64,000 bases of DNA from JAVBSC01 sp031547305 (GTDB lineage: Bacteria > Desulfobacterota > Desulfovibrionia > Desulfovibrionales > Desulfovibrionaceae). A program made the position numbers and the translations under genes. Shown piece after piece: positions 43,014 through 52,382 of this stretch (positions are counted from its first letter, which is position 1; each line of letters opens with the position of its first letter). Location of the stretch: the NCBI GenBank assembly GCA_031547305.1, contig JAVBSC010000042.1, positions 1 through 64,000 on the forward strand, given 5' to 3'. The notes beneath the pieces were generated by a model, which was not told where the DNA came from, did not search any database, and saw only the letters and a program-made list of their open reading frames with translations.

Positions 43014-46000
43014 CTACAGATGTTTGCCCAGTTCTTCATGCAGTTTCAGAAGGTCGACCGGCTTGCTCAAATGCCCGTTCATGCCGGCTTCAAATGCCCG
43101 GTCCACATCTTCTTTGAAGGCGTTTGCGGTCATGGCCACAATGGGCACATTTCCGCCTCTGGGGTTGCCGCTGCGGCGAATGGCCCTGGCCGAGGTATAG
43201 CCGTCCATGACCGGCATCTGGATATCCATAAGAATCATGTCGTAAAGCTCCGGCGCTTTTTCAAACATCTCCAGGGCTTCCTGCCCGTTGGACGCCTCGG
43301 CTATTTCTATGCGCAGTGGTTCCAGAAGGTAGCGCAAAATTTCGCGGTTCACTTCGATATCTTCCACCACCAGGACGCGCCGGCCGGGGAATTGAAGGAC
43401 GCGCTCCACCGGCCGCGCCGCTGGCAAGTCGCGGATCCCGCGGGATTCGTTCAGCGCTTTGGCCAGGGCGGACGGCAGCACGGGCTTGAACAGGACGGCG
43501 CTGAACCCGGCGTGGCCGGCGTTCCGCGTTGCTTCCGCCTCGTGCATGGGCATAAGCAGCACCATGGGCGAGTCTTTGTCCGTGGCGCGAATGCGTTCCA
43601 GAATACCCGCTTCGCCAGGACCGCCTATTTTGTTGTCCAGCAGAATCAGGTTGACAGGTTGGTTTTTTTCTTTGCCGGCCTCAAGTTTGTTCAGCGCCTC
43701 TTCCAGGCTGCCGGCGCATTCATGGCGCAAGCCGCGCGTGGCCATAAGGCCGGACAAATGCTCCAGCGCCCGCGGGTTGCCATCCGCAATGAGCGCATGC
43801 AACGGGTAGTTTTCATAAATTTGGGGTGGTTCGCAGAAATTGTCCGGAGCTTTCGCGATTTTGAAGCGGGCGGTAAAGACAAAACGGCTGCCTTTGCCCG
43901 GCGAACTGGTTACGGTTATGTCCCCGTCCATGTGGTTGGCGAGTTTTTTGGAGATGGCCAAGCCGAGGCCGGTGCCGCCGTAGCGTTTGGTGATGCTGGA
44001 GTCAGCCTGTTGAAAGGCGGAGAACAGCCGGCTCATCTGTTCTTCGGACATTCCTATTCCGTCGTCGGTGATGCAAAACTCTAAAAGCGCCACATCACCG
44101 GCGCGCTCCCTGAATTGTATTTCCAGGCCGACCACGCCGCCCGCCTCGGAAAACTTGACCGCGTTGGAGAGCAGATTCAGGATGATTTGCGCCAGACGCA
44201 GGGAGTCCCCATACACGTGTCTGGGCACGTCCGGACCGATGGTCACCAGGATTTCCTGATTTTTTTCCCTGGCCTTCACTCCGACCACGTTGATTACCCC
44301 GGCTATGGCGTCCTCCAGGCAAAAATCCTCTTTGAGCAGCTCTATGTTGCCGGACTCGATCTTGGAAAGATCGAGAATGTCGTTGATGATGTTCAAAAGG
44401 TGGGCGGATGAGGATTCCGCCTTGCCCAGGCAGGATTTGATTCTGGCGACTTCATTCGAGTTTTTGGCCACCTGGATCATGCCGATGACCGCGTTCATGG
44501 GCGTGCGTATTTCGTGGCTCATGTTGGACAAGAACTGGCTTTTGGCCTGATTGGCCAATACCGCGGCCTCTTTGGCCTGGTGCAGTTCCTCGGTCAGCCT
44601 CACCCGTGGCGTGATGTCCATGGTCATGCCGATGGTCCGGGCTGGCCGGCCTGCCGGGTTGGACAAGGTTCTGGCGTGGTTGTTCAGGTGCCGGAGGCCG
44701 CCGTTTTCCAGTACGATTTTGATGTCGCCGAGCACGTTTACCGCCACGATTCCATGATCCAGCAGGCGGTCCAGATAACCGGCGTCCGGAGGGTCAATCA
44801 TTTTCCGCCGGAAATGCTCCACAAGTTCCTTAACAGAAATGGGCGATGGCGCGGCAATATCGAACAGCCTGGCCGCCTCGGCATCAAAACTGAACATGCC
44901 GCTGTTCAGATCCGCTTCCCATACACCGGCGCTGGAAGAGGAAAGCGCCACGTCAAGGCGTTCCTTGGCCGCGATGATTTCCGCGTCTTTGGCCAGCAGT
45001 TCCTCGGCGGTGTGCAGGTTTTTCTGTATGCTGAGCAGGCGCCTGTTTTTAGATCGCATTATGACCGTTACGGCGAACAGGCCGAATATTATAATCACGG
45101 CCAGCACAAAAAGCACAATGACCAGTATGAAGGCCTGGGGGTTGAGCTCGTACAGAGACGGGGGCTTGTTGACAAAGGTGGCGGAGCGCGGAACCAGGGA
45201 TTCTTCCAACGCGAATTCGCGCATGGCCGCGGCGTCGAACATCCAGGCGTTCAGATTCGCGGTGTCCCGCAGGGGCGGGGTATCCGAAACCCTGGCGCCG
45301 TCCAGCACCCGCAAGGCCATCCTGGCGGCCAGGTCGCCCTGGACCCTGGGCAGGACATATTTTCCGCCCAATTGCCCGTAGCCTAGGCTGTGCGCCATTA
45401 GGCCGAACATGGGCACATGCGGCGCCGCTTTTTTCAGCATGGCCTGAATGTCCGCCTGGGCATACTGAAAGTTGTCGTTGCCGTTGTGATAGCGCCCGAA
45501 CAGAATCACGGAGTTCCAGGGCAGAGCCTTGAGGCCCTCCAAAAGATCGCTTGTTGGAATGTTGGCGTTGTGGACCACCGACAGCCTGCCTTCATACGGC
45601 TCAAGCTGCTGTTCAATCTGCTTTCTTACGGCCGCGCCGGCCTCGGTATAATCGTTGATTACAAAGAGCGTCTTGGTCTGGGGGTATATTTTGAGGATTT
45701 GTTCCGCGGCATCCCCGGCGGAGACGCTTTTCCACACTCCGGTATAGTTTTGTCCCAGTTGCCAGATATATTCCACATCTCCGTCTATGCTGCACACCAC
45801 CACCGGTATATTGTTGAACAAAATGCTGTAGTATGTGCAGATAAAGGACAGGGCGTCGTTGTCCGACACCAGGATAATGTCCGGGGCATTGGATAAAAAC
45901 ATTGTCCTTACGGAATAATAAGCGCTTTTGGCGCGCTCGTAATCCGTACGGAACCGGTTGGAGTAGAGCGGGATGTTATAGTAGGAAATATCGTCCCGGG

Positions 46001-46796
46001 AGGAAAAAACCTCGTCAATGCCCGCCTTGATCTGTTGATCCCAAGGGTCGTCCGGATGATAGGAGGATATATGGAGCACTTGCTTTTTGCTCCCGTCCGC
46101 TCTTTCTCCTTTGAGAATTTTGTCGTAGGCGCCGTCTTTTTTCATGTTTCTCAAACTCTCGGCGATGGCCGGAGCGAGTTCCGCATTAGCCTTATTCAGG
46201 TAGATAAAAGAGCGGATGGTTTCAATGGTGCCCACCCTCTTCACGGCGCTGGAAACGATCAGGCCGCTGTCAAATGTGCTGCTGGTGACGACAACGTCGC
46301 ATTCATGGCCGGCTAGGGCCAGATTGAGTTCGTAAAACGTTTCCCGTTGGACATGCCCGCTGATGTTCTTGGGGAGGCGGTTGAAGATGTATGTTTTTTG
46401 GAAAAGCGTTCCCACGCGCAATCCGGCCAGATCTTCCCAGGTTTTTATACTGATGTCGGAATCCGTGCGCGCATAGGCCTGAAAGCTGGTTGCCGCCAGT
46501 TGCTCCGGCACCATGACCAAGTTGGGAAAAGCTTTTTCCAGGCCGCTGACTTGCGACGCCAGGGCGTCGCGCTCGCCGGAATTGGCCATCTGTATGGCGT
46601 AGGACATGGGTGCCGCGTCCATGGTCAGGGAGTATCCGACCCTTTGCAACGCGGCGCTTATGAATCTGTCAATCAGCGCGGATTCATCCAGGGCGACGAC
46701 AAAGTTCAGCTTTTGGGACATTCCGGCGTGTGACCGCTTGTTTCCGGGCACAAGCAAAAAAACGCACAGGAGAAAGAAAAAAAACTTTTTCCCCAT
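43014..46796 (-). CDS. Hybrid histidine kinase with two periplasmic binding-protein-like domains
   Basis: The 1260-residue sensor has a signal peptide (about 1-24), an SBP_bac_3-like domain at 30-235, an ABC-sugar/ABC_sub_bind-like domain at 238-525, a membrane helix at 556-580, a PAS-like region at 610-730 and HisKA with His761 (MSHEIRTPM). An ATPase domain (GTGLGLAISKKL) and two receivers follow: receiver 1 ends LILLDNKIGG and receiver 2 has LMDIQMPVMDG. There is no HPt. Two different ligand modules in series suggest it integrates an amino-acid-like and a sugar-like or aromatic-like signal. Confidence 0.92.
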   Translation of the reverse strand: MGKKFFFFLLCVFLLVPGNKRSHAGMSQKLNFVVALDESALIDRFISAALQRVGYSLTMDAAPMSYAIQMANSGERDALASQVSGLEKAFPNLVMVPEQLAATSFQAYARTDSDISIKTWEDLAGLRVGTLFQKTYIFNRLPKNISGHVQRETFYELNLALAGHECDVVVTSSTFDSGLIVSSAVKRVGTIETIRSFIYLNKANAELAPAIAESLRNMKKDGAYDKILKGERADGSKKQVLHISSYHPDDPWDQQIKAGIDEVFSSRDDISYYNIPLYSNRFRTDYERAKSAYYSVRTMFLSNAPDIILVSDNDALSFICTYYSILFNNIPVVVCSIDGDVEYIWQLGQNYTGVWKSVSAGDAAEQILKIYPQTKTLFVINDYTEAGAAVRKQIEQQLEPYEGRLSVVHNANIPTSDLLEGLKALPWNSVILFGRYHNGNDNFQYAQADIQAMLKKAAPHVPMFGLMAHSLGYGQLGGKYVLPRVQGDLAARMALRVLDGARVSDTPPLRDTANLNAWMFDAAAMREFALEESLVPRSATFVNKPPSLYELNPQAFILVIVLFVLAVIIIFGLFAVTVIMRSKNRRLLSIQKNLHTAEELLAKDAEIIAAKERLDVALSSSSAGVWEADLNSGMFSFDAEAARLFDIAAPSPISVKELVEHFRRKMIDPPDAGYLDRLLDHGIVAVNVLGDIKIVLENGGLRHLNNHARTLSNPAGRPARTIGMTMDITPRVRLTEELHQAKEAAVLANQAKSQFLSNMSHEIRTPMNAVIGMIQVAKNSNEVARIKSCLGKAESSSAHLLNIINDILDLSKIESGNIELLKEDFCLEDAIAGVINVVGVKAREKNQEILVTIGPDVPRHVYGDSLRLAQIILNLLSNAVKFSEAGGVVGLEIQFRERAGDVALLEFCITDDGIGMSEEQMSRLFSAFQQADSSITKRYGGTGLGLAISKKLANHMDGDITVTSSPGKGSRFVFTARFKIAKAPDNFCEPPQIYENYPLHALIADGNPRALEHLSGLMATRGLRHECAGSLEEALNKLEAGKEKNQPVNLILLDNKIGGPGEAGILERIRATDKDSPMVLLMPMHEAEATRNAGHAGFSAVLFKPVLPSALAKALNESRGIRDLPAARPVERVLQFPGRRVLVVEDIEVNREILRYLLEPLRIEIAEASNGQEALEMFEKAPELYDMILMDIQMPVMDGYTSARAIRRSGNPRGGNVPIVAMTANAFKEDVDRAFEAGMNGHLSKPVDLLKLHEELGKHL

Positions 46797-46862
46797 AAGC
46801 CGTCTCGCGGGTGTTGTTCAACTGGCGCGCAAATTCCGCATGTTACGGTGCCGGGCCGCATT

Positions 46863-46889
46863 GGAGCGGACTGACATTGAGAATGTTCC
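46863..46889 (+). repeat. Dispersed hairpin repeat, family 1, copy 3
   Basis: GGAGCGGACTGACATTGAGA runs into ATGTTCC. The core ACATT-GAG-AATGT forms a hairpin. It lies in the 270-base spacer before the third hybrid kinase; the other half of that spacer (46980-47040) is strongly AT-rich and includes a TATAAT-like hexamer at 46991-46996 on the minus strand. Confidence 0.5.
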
Positions 46890-47066
46890 TCAGCTCCGCC
46901 AGGGTTTGCTTGCAAATCCTCAACAGGCCGGTGAGGGACTTTCCTGTCCGCCGGTGCGTAAATTCTCCATAACAGTTTTGTTATTTTATCATTATATTTA
47001 ATAATAAGCAAAGTATATAAAAAATATTTAAAAATTCGCGAATGGAGTTTGTCGGGAGATTGGTGG

Positions 47067-47996
47067 CTAATCGGAGTTTGGGCGTTCGTTGCGCAGTTCC
47101 AGAAGCCCTTGAGCAATGTGGCGCAGCCAGCCGGCCGAGGCCGCCGGGTTGCGGGTCAGGCCGTGCTCCACGACTTTGCAGGAAAAACCTTCTTTTTCCA
47201 GGCGGGACCTCCAGGAACCAGCCTGCGGCCCCCACAGCGCGTTGCGCGCCTGTTCGCCTGCCACGGCCATGAGCGGCACCAGCCAGACGGTCTTGCTCCC
47301 GCTTTTTTTCAAATCCGCCAGAGCGGCCTCAAAATCCGGCTTGTCCCGCAGGACCGCGCTGAAGAACAGGGGGTCCTGCCTGGACAGGTAATATTGCAAT
47401 CCGGGGTAAACCAGGCCGCCCGCGCCCCTTACCCCGTGGCCGGCAAAAAGCACGGCCTCGCCTGGTTTACGCTCCTCCGGCATGGAACGGGCCAAAACTC
47501 CGGCCAGCCATTCCGCGTCCTCCACTGAGGAAATAAGCGGAGCGCCCACAACTACCTTCTTCAACCCGCCGGGCAGGCCGGACTGGGAAGCGGAAATCGC
47601 GCGCACGTCCTCATATTCGTCGCCCGGCACCACGTGCAGGGGCTGCACAAGAACAAGGGTCACATCATCGCCGGGCAAATCGGCCAGAATCTGGGAAAGA
47701 GATCTCGCGTTTTCCCCGCCTTGCTGCGACTGCCGGCGCGCATCCACGGCAGTGTGGGCCAGAAGCACCTTGAAGGGCGGATACTTGGATTGGACAATAT
47801 TTTCCAATATTCGCAAGCTTTCCCGTGCTTCGTCCAGAGAGCTGCCAAAGGCGGTCAGCACTATGGCGGTGTTCAGCAGTCCGGCCACAGCCGGGTCGCT
47901 TCTGTCTGTATAGGCGGCCAGGGCGGGACGGCAGAGCTGGGCGGCCAAAAGAAGCGCCAAAAGCGGAACCGCAAAGTAAAAACGCGGAATATTCAC
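47067..47996 (-). CDS. cbiK: Periplasmic CbiK-type anaerobic cobaltochelatase
   Basis: CbiK inserts cobalt into sirohydrochlorin in anaerobic B12 synthesis; a secreted paralogue (CbiKP) is known from Desulfovibrio. The 309-residue protein has AIVLTAFGSSLDEA near the mature N-terminus and the metal-site histidines in VQPLHVVPGDEYED and LFAGHGVRGAGG. I chose GTG 47996 because GGAGGAGG lies nine bases upstream and it yields a clean signal peptide ending RPALAAY. Upstream in-frame ATGs at 48020 and 48056 would disrupt this. Export makes iron or heme metabolism an alternative role. Confidence 0.88.
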   Translation of the reverse strand: MNIPRFYFAVPLLALLLAAQLCRPALAAYTDRSDPAVAGLLNTAIVLTAFGSSLDEARESLRILENIVQSKYPPFKVLLAHTAVDARRQSQQGGENARSLSQILADLPGDDVTLVLVQPLHVVPGDEYEDVRAISASQSGLPGGLKKVVVGAPLISSVEDAEWLAGVLARSMPEERKPGEAVLFAGHGVRGAGGLVYPGLQYYLSRQDPLFFSAVLRDKPDFEAALADLKKSGSKTVWLVPLMAVAGEQARNALWGPQAGSWRSRLEKEGFSCKVVEHGLTRNPAASAGWLRHIAQGLLELRNERPNSD

Positions 47997-48026
47997 CTTA
48001 AAAAACCTCCTCCGGGACATACGGCA

Positions 48027-48080
48027 TAAAAAAAGAGCCTTCTTGCCCTGCGGCAAAAAGAACCCCCATCTTGAGTTCTT
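48027..48080 (-). promoter_or_regulatory. Possible attenuator hairpins in the cbiK leader
   Basis: On the minus strand AAGAAC pairs with GTTCTT (48080-48058) and is followed by TTTTTG. Then TTGCC-GCAG-GGCAA (48055-48042) is followed by GAAGGCTC and seven T. Both lie between the promoter and the ribosome site. No cobalamin-riboswitch B12 box was found. Confidence 0.35.
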
Positions 48081-48122
48081 GAAAAGAAGGGACAGACCTC
48101 ACGACCCAATCCTGCCCGCAAA

Positions 48123-48152
48123 AACATACCAGCACGGAACTGGGCTTGTCAA
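48123..48152 (-). promoter_or_regulatory. Sigma-70 promoter for cbiK
   Basis: TTGACA (48152-48147) and TATGTT (48128-48123) are 18 bases apart on the minus strand. Transcription would start near 48115, giving a leader of about 120 bases before the GTG start at 47996. Confidence 0.62.
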
Positions 48153-48229
48153 CGCGGGTTATTTTATCAGGTCCGGCGGTGGAATGATAATTTGGGGTTC
48201 CGGCCCGTGCCCTATAGCTGCGTGGCATG

Positions 48230-48253
48230 GTGGGGGGAGGAGTCCCCCGGCAA
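48230..48253. repeat. GC-rich palindrome family 2, copy 3
   Basis: GGTGGGGGGAGGAGTCCCCC followed by GGCAAATC parallels the end of the copies at 11822-11848 and 30985-31027. Like those, it lies just after the stop of a minus-strand gene (cheA). Confidence 0.5.
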
Positions 48254-48263
48254 ATCATTACTC

Positions 48264-51092
48264 CTACAACGCCTTTGAGGTGGCCATCAGGTAGAGTTCC
48301 TGCGGATCCAGAATCAGGATGACGCTGCCGTCGCCCATGATGGTGGCGCCGGAGATTCCTTTGAGGTCACCCAGGTAGCTGCCCAGGGGTTTTATGACTA
48401 TTTCCTGGCGTTCCAACATTCTGTCCACCACCAGGCCAAGGCGGCGGTCGTTGTCGTGGATGACCACTACCGAGAGCACTTCTTGTTTTTTCATGTTGCT
48501 GGGCAAGCCGAGCATTTCGGCCAGACTGACTATGCCCAGAACTTCGCCGCGCAGGGTCACGGCTTTGCGCCCCTTGACGTCGGTCAGGCGGCGGGCCTCG
48601 ATTTTGGTGGTTTCCGAGACCGAGCCCAGGGGGATGGCGAACAGGTCGTCCGCCACTTCCACCATCAAGGCGTCGATGATGGCCAGGGTCAGGGGCAGGG
48701 ACAAAGTGAAGCGCGTGCCCTTGCCCACTTCGGAGTGGATGTTGATGCTGCCTTTCAAGCTTTTTATGTTGGTGCGCACCACGTCCATGCCCACTCCGCG
48801 CCCGGAGATGTCCGTAATGGTCTCGGCGGAGGAAAATCCGGGAGCGAAGATCAGCTCGCGGGCCTCGCGGTCGTCCAGCACCTTGGCTTCTTCAGGGGTG
48901 ATGACGCCTTTGCGGATGGCCACTTCGCGCATTTTTTCCGGATCTATGCCCTTGCCGTCGTCCTCCACTTCAATGGCCACGGAGTTGCCGCGATGCGAGG
49001 CGCGCAGCCAGACTTTGCCCTTTGGATCCTTTCCGGCGGCGCGGCGCACGTCTTCCGGCTCCACTCCGTGGTCCATGGAGTTGCGGATCAGGTGGACCAG
49101 CGGGTCGCCGATCACTTCCACCACGCTTTTGTCCAGTTCGGTTTCCTCGCCTTCCATAATCAGGTCCACTTCTTTGCCGCTTTTGCGGGAAAGGTCGCGC
49201 ACCAGGCGCGGGAAGCGCGAAAATACAGAGGAAACCGGCACCATGCGCACCTTCATGATGGTGTCCTGAAGGTCGTCGGAAATCCTGGCCATGGCGTAGG
49301 TGGTTTCCGTAAGCTGCTGAGCCACCTGGCCGACGTCCACGTTCTGTTCGGTTTCCAGATGCCTGGCCAGCATGGTGTAGCGGTTGCGGTTGATGATCAG
49401 CTCACCGATAAGGTTCATTAAATGGTCGAGCTTTTCATGATCCACACGGATGGTGGACGAAGCTTTGGGCGCGGCCGCGGCGTCGCCTCCCGCCGCTGGA
49501 GCGGCGGTTTTGGGGGCGGCCGGGGCCGGAGCTGCCGCCGGAGCCGGCTTGGCTGCCGGCGCGGCGGCTGGAGCGGCTGTGGCTGGTTTGGGCGCTTCTT
49601 TGGCCTCTGGCGCGGGGGCTTCCTTGGCGGCCTTGGCTTCCACCGGTTTTTCCCGCTCGGCTTTGACCTCGGCCGCCTTGAGCGGAGCGGATTCTCCGGA
49701 GTCCGCCTTGGCCAGGGCGGACTGAATCATGTCGTTGATTATGGAGCATTCCTGCTCCAGCAAATCCGCCAACAGGCTGAAATCAAGCCCGCTGCTCCGG
49801 GCCTGGTCCACAATGCCGGCGGTGCGCTGGGCGTAGATTTTTATTTCTTCCAGGCCCATGTAGGCGCAGCTGTTCTGGACTGTGGTAAGGGAGCGGAAGG
49901 CCGCGTCCGCGAATTCATTGTTCGAACCGTCTTTGCGCATGCCGGCAATGGCTTCGTCCAGGTGGGCTTTTTGCTGGGCCACGGTTTCGCGGAACACGGC
50001 CGCGTCGTCGGCGTCCTTGCCCGGAACTCCGGCTTGGCTGGAGGCCTCCGGCGTTTTTGCCTGGTCTTTGGGGCTGTCGTTCTTTTTGATCAGCCCTTCC
50101 GGCAGCTCAATGGCTTCCCCGGCCACGGCCTTGCGCAGCTTTTCCAGCAGGCTGTCTATTTTGAACGGACGGGCCTTGGTTGTGGGAATGTCTATGCGGG
50201 CGATCAGGGCTTCCTGCACGTCCACCACCAGGAGCAGGATATCCACCAGGGAGTTGCTTACATTAAGTTCATCCTTGCGCACGGAGTTGAGCAGAGTTTC
50301 CGCTTCGTGGGTCAGACTGTTCAGTTCATGGTAGCCGATAATGCCGCTGTTTCCCTTGATGTTGTGGAAATAGCGGAACAAGTCGTTGACAAGATCGTGC
50401 TGGCCTGCCGGATGCTTTTCCAGTTCCAGCAGACCGTCCGCCAGATTGGAGGAATTTTCCCGCGCTTCCTCAATGAAGTCCCTGAGGTGGCCTTCGCCAA
50501 ATGCGGTCAGTACATATTCCGGCAATGGAGGAAGGCTGTTGATCCAGTCCTCGGTATCCACGCGCTCCCCGGCGGCATCCCCAAGCTCGGCAAGAGGCCG
50601 GGCTCCAGCTTCGACTGTTGGCTCCGGTTCCGCAAGATCCTCGGATTGCGCCACCGGCTCTTCGGCGGCGGCCGGGGAGGCGTCGCCGGCCGGAAATTCC
50701 CCGGCCAGAATGGCTTCCAGGGTGGCTATTATCGGCGCGGTATCCACGTCGCCTTCGGTGCCGGTTTTTTCCAGGCTGTCGATCATCTGGCGCAGGGCGT
50801 CCGTGCAGGTAAGGATGACATCCATGATTTCCGAAGTCGCGCTCATGACTCCCTTGCGCAGCTCGTCCATGACGCTTTCCGCCTTATGGGCCAGACCGTT
50901 CATGCGGTTCAGGCCCAGAAAGCCCGAAGCTCCCTTCAGGGAGTGCATGGGGCGGAAGATCTCGTTGAGCAGCGAAAGGTTATCCGGGGCCTTTTCCAGC
51001 TCAAGCAGGTTCGGCTCTATTGTTTCCAGATGTTCTTTGGCTTCAACTATAAAATCCGCGAATATTTCCGGATCCATGAATTCCTGGCTCAT
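48264..51092 (-). CDS. cheA: Chemotaxis histidine kinase CheA with three HPt-like modules
   Basis: The 942-residue kinase starts at ATG 51092 (GAGG five bases upstream). P1 module 1 carries His50 (MHSLKGASGF), module 2 His243 (FHNIKGNSGI), and a third HPt-like module near 365-465 has Arg in the His position (FRSLTTVQNS). A linker rich in Ala and Pro at about 470-547 replaces a normal P2. Then come the dimerisation domain (LDHLMNLIGELIINRN), the ATPase domain (HLIRNSMDHGVE, GRGVGMDVV) and a CheW-like P5. It is the last gene of the chemosensory cluster. Confidence 0.95.
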   Translation of the reverse strand: MSQEFMDPEIFADFIVEAKEHLETIEPNLLELEKAPDNLSLLNEIFRPMHSLKGASGFLGLNRMNGLAHKAESVMDELRKGVMSATSEIMDVILTCTDALRQMIDSLEKTGTEGDVDTAPIIATLEAILAGEFPAGDASPAAAEEPVAQSEDLAEPEPTVEAGARPLAELGDAAGERVDTEDWINSLPPLPEYVLTAFGEGHLRDFIEEARENSSNLADGLLELEKHPAGQHDLVNDLFRYFHNIKGNSGIIGYHELNSLTHEAETLLNSVRKDELNVSNSLVDILLLVVDVQEALIARIDIPTTKARPFKIDSLLEKLRKAVAGEAIELPEGLIKKNDSPKDQAKTPEASSQAGVPGKDADDAAVFRETVAQQKAHLDEAIAGMRKDGSNNEFADAAFRSLTTVQNSCAYMGLEEIKIYAQRTAGIVDQARSSGLDFSLLADLLEQECSIINDMIQSALAKADSGESAPLKAAEVKAEREKPVEAKAAKEAPAPEAKEAPKPATAAPAAAPAAKPAPAAAPAPAAPKTAAPAAGGDAAAAPKASSTIRVDHEKLDHLMNLIGELIINRNRYTMLARHLETEQNVDVGQVAQQLTETTYAMARISDDLQDTIMKVRMVPVSSVFSRFPRLVRDLSRKSGKEVDLIMEGEETELDKSVVEVIGDPLVHLIRNSMDHGVEPEDVRRAAGKDPKGKVWLRASHRGNSVAIEVEDDGKGIDPEKMREVAIRKGVITPEEAKVLDDREARELIFAPGFSSAETITDISGRGVGMDVVRTNIKSLKGSINIHSEVGKGTRFTLSLPLTLAIIDALMVEVADDLFAIPLGSVSETTKIEARRLTDVKGRKAVTLRGEVLGIVSLAEMLGLPSNMKKQEVLSVVVIHDNDRRLGLVVDRMLERQEIVIKPLGSYLGDLKGISGATIMGDGSVILILDPQELYLMATSKAL

Positions 51093-51229
51093 ATCCACCT
51101 CATTGCGCGGCGCGTGGTGTCAACTATCTGGAGCATTTCAGCCTTGTAAGTCCCTGGATTATACATATCGGTAAATTTGTATAGTCTTAAGTGCTTGGCG
51201 CGTAAAAAAATACTGGCCGGCCGCAATTC

Positions 51230-51601
51230 TCAAACGCCGAGGAGCATTTTTATATTTTTCAACATTTTGTCCGGCTGGGCCGGCTTGACCATGTACAGGT
51301 TCGCGCCCAGGCTGATGCCCTGCTGTATGTCTTTTTCCTGACCTTCCGTGGAAAGCACCACTATGGGCAGATCCCGGTAGGTGGGTTGCTCGCGCACGGT
51401 TTTGATGAAGGTGAACCCGTCCATACGCGGCATATTGATGTCCGAGACGATCAAGTCAATATGCTCGGCTGAATAGAGTTTTTCCAGTCCGTCTATGCCG
51501 TCTTCGGCGGTGATGACCCTGAAGCCTTCCTTTTTCATGATAAAAGCCACCAGGTTGCGTACAGTCTTTGAGTCGTCAACGATTAAGATGCATTTGCTCA
51601 T
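51230..51601 (-). CDS. cheY: CheY-type response regulator
   Basis: A 123-residue single receiver: acidic pair VDDSKT, phospho-Asp in LIVSDINMPRMDG, Thr/Ser in VLSTEGQEK and Lys in MVKPAQPDK. It lies between cheW and cheA, so it is the cognate output of this CheA. AGGGATC precedes the ATG. Whether it binds the flagellar motor or another target is not visible. Confidence 0.93.
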   Translation of the reverse strand: MSKCILIVDDSKTVRNLVAFIMKKEGFRVITAEDGIDGLEKLYSAEHIDLIVSDINMPRMDGFTFIKTVREQPTYRDLPIVVLSTEGQEKDIQQGISLGANLYMVKPAQPDKMLKNIKMLLGV

Positions 51602-51716
51602 TGCTGATCCCTGCTTTTGCTAAAGCAATTCGGTTTTTGCCCGCCCCGTCCACTGCTAGCGGAAGCCAGGCCACGCCGCGCGGGCCTGGTCAGGGCATTT
51701 CAATATTGTAAATATC

Positions 51717-52382
51717 CTAACGTTGCAAAATGCTGTCAATTATACTGTCTACGGAAACGATGCTTATAAGCTTGTCATTAAGTTTTACCAGCCCGGATAT
51801 GCAGGCGACGTTTATGCCAAGGCTCGCTTCTATGGCCCAGTCTATGTCCGCCTGGGGAATGCGGTACATGGTGTGAATCCGCTCGATAAGCAGTCCGAGT
51901 TGCAGGCCCTGGCGGCGGCAGATGATAATGAACTGGTCTTCGCCCTGTCTTTCCGAATCCACGGCAATCATGTCGCGCAGCCTGACCAGCGGCGTAACCT
52001 TGCCGCGCAGATTGATCACCCCGGCCACAAAGGGTGGGGCGGCCGGAAGCTTTGCCGGGGGGGAGTAGCGGATTACCGACTGCACCGCCACCGTGGGCAC
52101 TGTGAATTCCTGCTCGCCAAGAAAAAATCCCACCATTAAAAGTTCCGGCTCGCGCCTGAGCTGCTCAATGAGCGGCTCTTCTCTGGACATTTCCCGGTGC
52201 GCGTCCGGCGCGGCATCCTTGGGGGGACCCGCCGGGTCAATGCCAAGCTTGCGCAGCACGTCGCCTTCTTCCAGCCCCAGATATTTCTGCATAAAAGCGC
52301 GTTCCGCCGGGGTGAAGCCGCCCTGGGCCGGATCAGTGGCAAACTGCTGCTCCTGGAAGTATTGTTCAGGCGTTTTACTCAT
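51717..52382 (-). CDS. cheW: CheW-domain coupling protein with N-terminal extension
   Basis: The 221-residue protein has a C-terminal CheW domain from about residue 75 (LLMVGFFLGEQEFTVPTVAVQSVIR, then FVAGVINLRGKVTPLVRLRDMI) and a 70-residue polar extension that may serve cluster-specific contacts. Its ATG overlaps the parA stop (ATGA), so it is coupled to ParA synthesis. The CheW part links receptors to CheA. Confidence 0.92.
   Translation of the reverse strand: MSKTPEQYFQEQQFATDPAQGGFTPAERAFMQKYLGLEEGDVLRKLGIDPAGPPKDAAPDAHREMSREEPLIEQLRREPELLMVGFFLGEQEFTVPTVAVQSVIRYSPPAKLPAAPPFVAGVINLRGKVTPLVRLRDMIAVDSERQGEDQFIIICRRQGLQLGLLIERIHTMYRIPQADIDWAIEASLGINVACISGLVKLNDKLISIVSVDSIIDSILQR

Noticed and set aside
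47997..48263. A cobalamin riboswitch upstream of cbiK
   Set aside because: The conserved B12 box and its long-range pairing were not found in the leader.
49422..51149. A 575-codon open frame antisense to cheA
   Set aside because: It consists of low-complexity Gly/Arg/Ala runs mirroring the Ala/Pro linker and codon bias of cheA. Similar long antisense frames occur over the kinases, proC, the deacetylase and comM.
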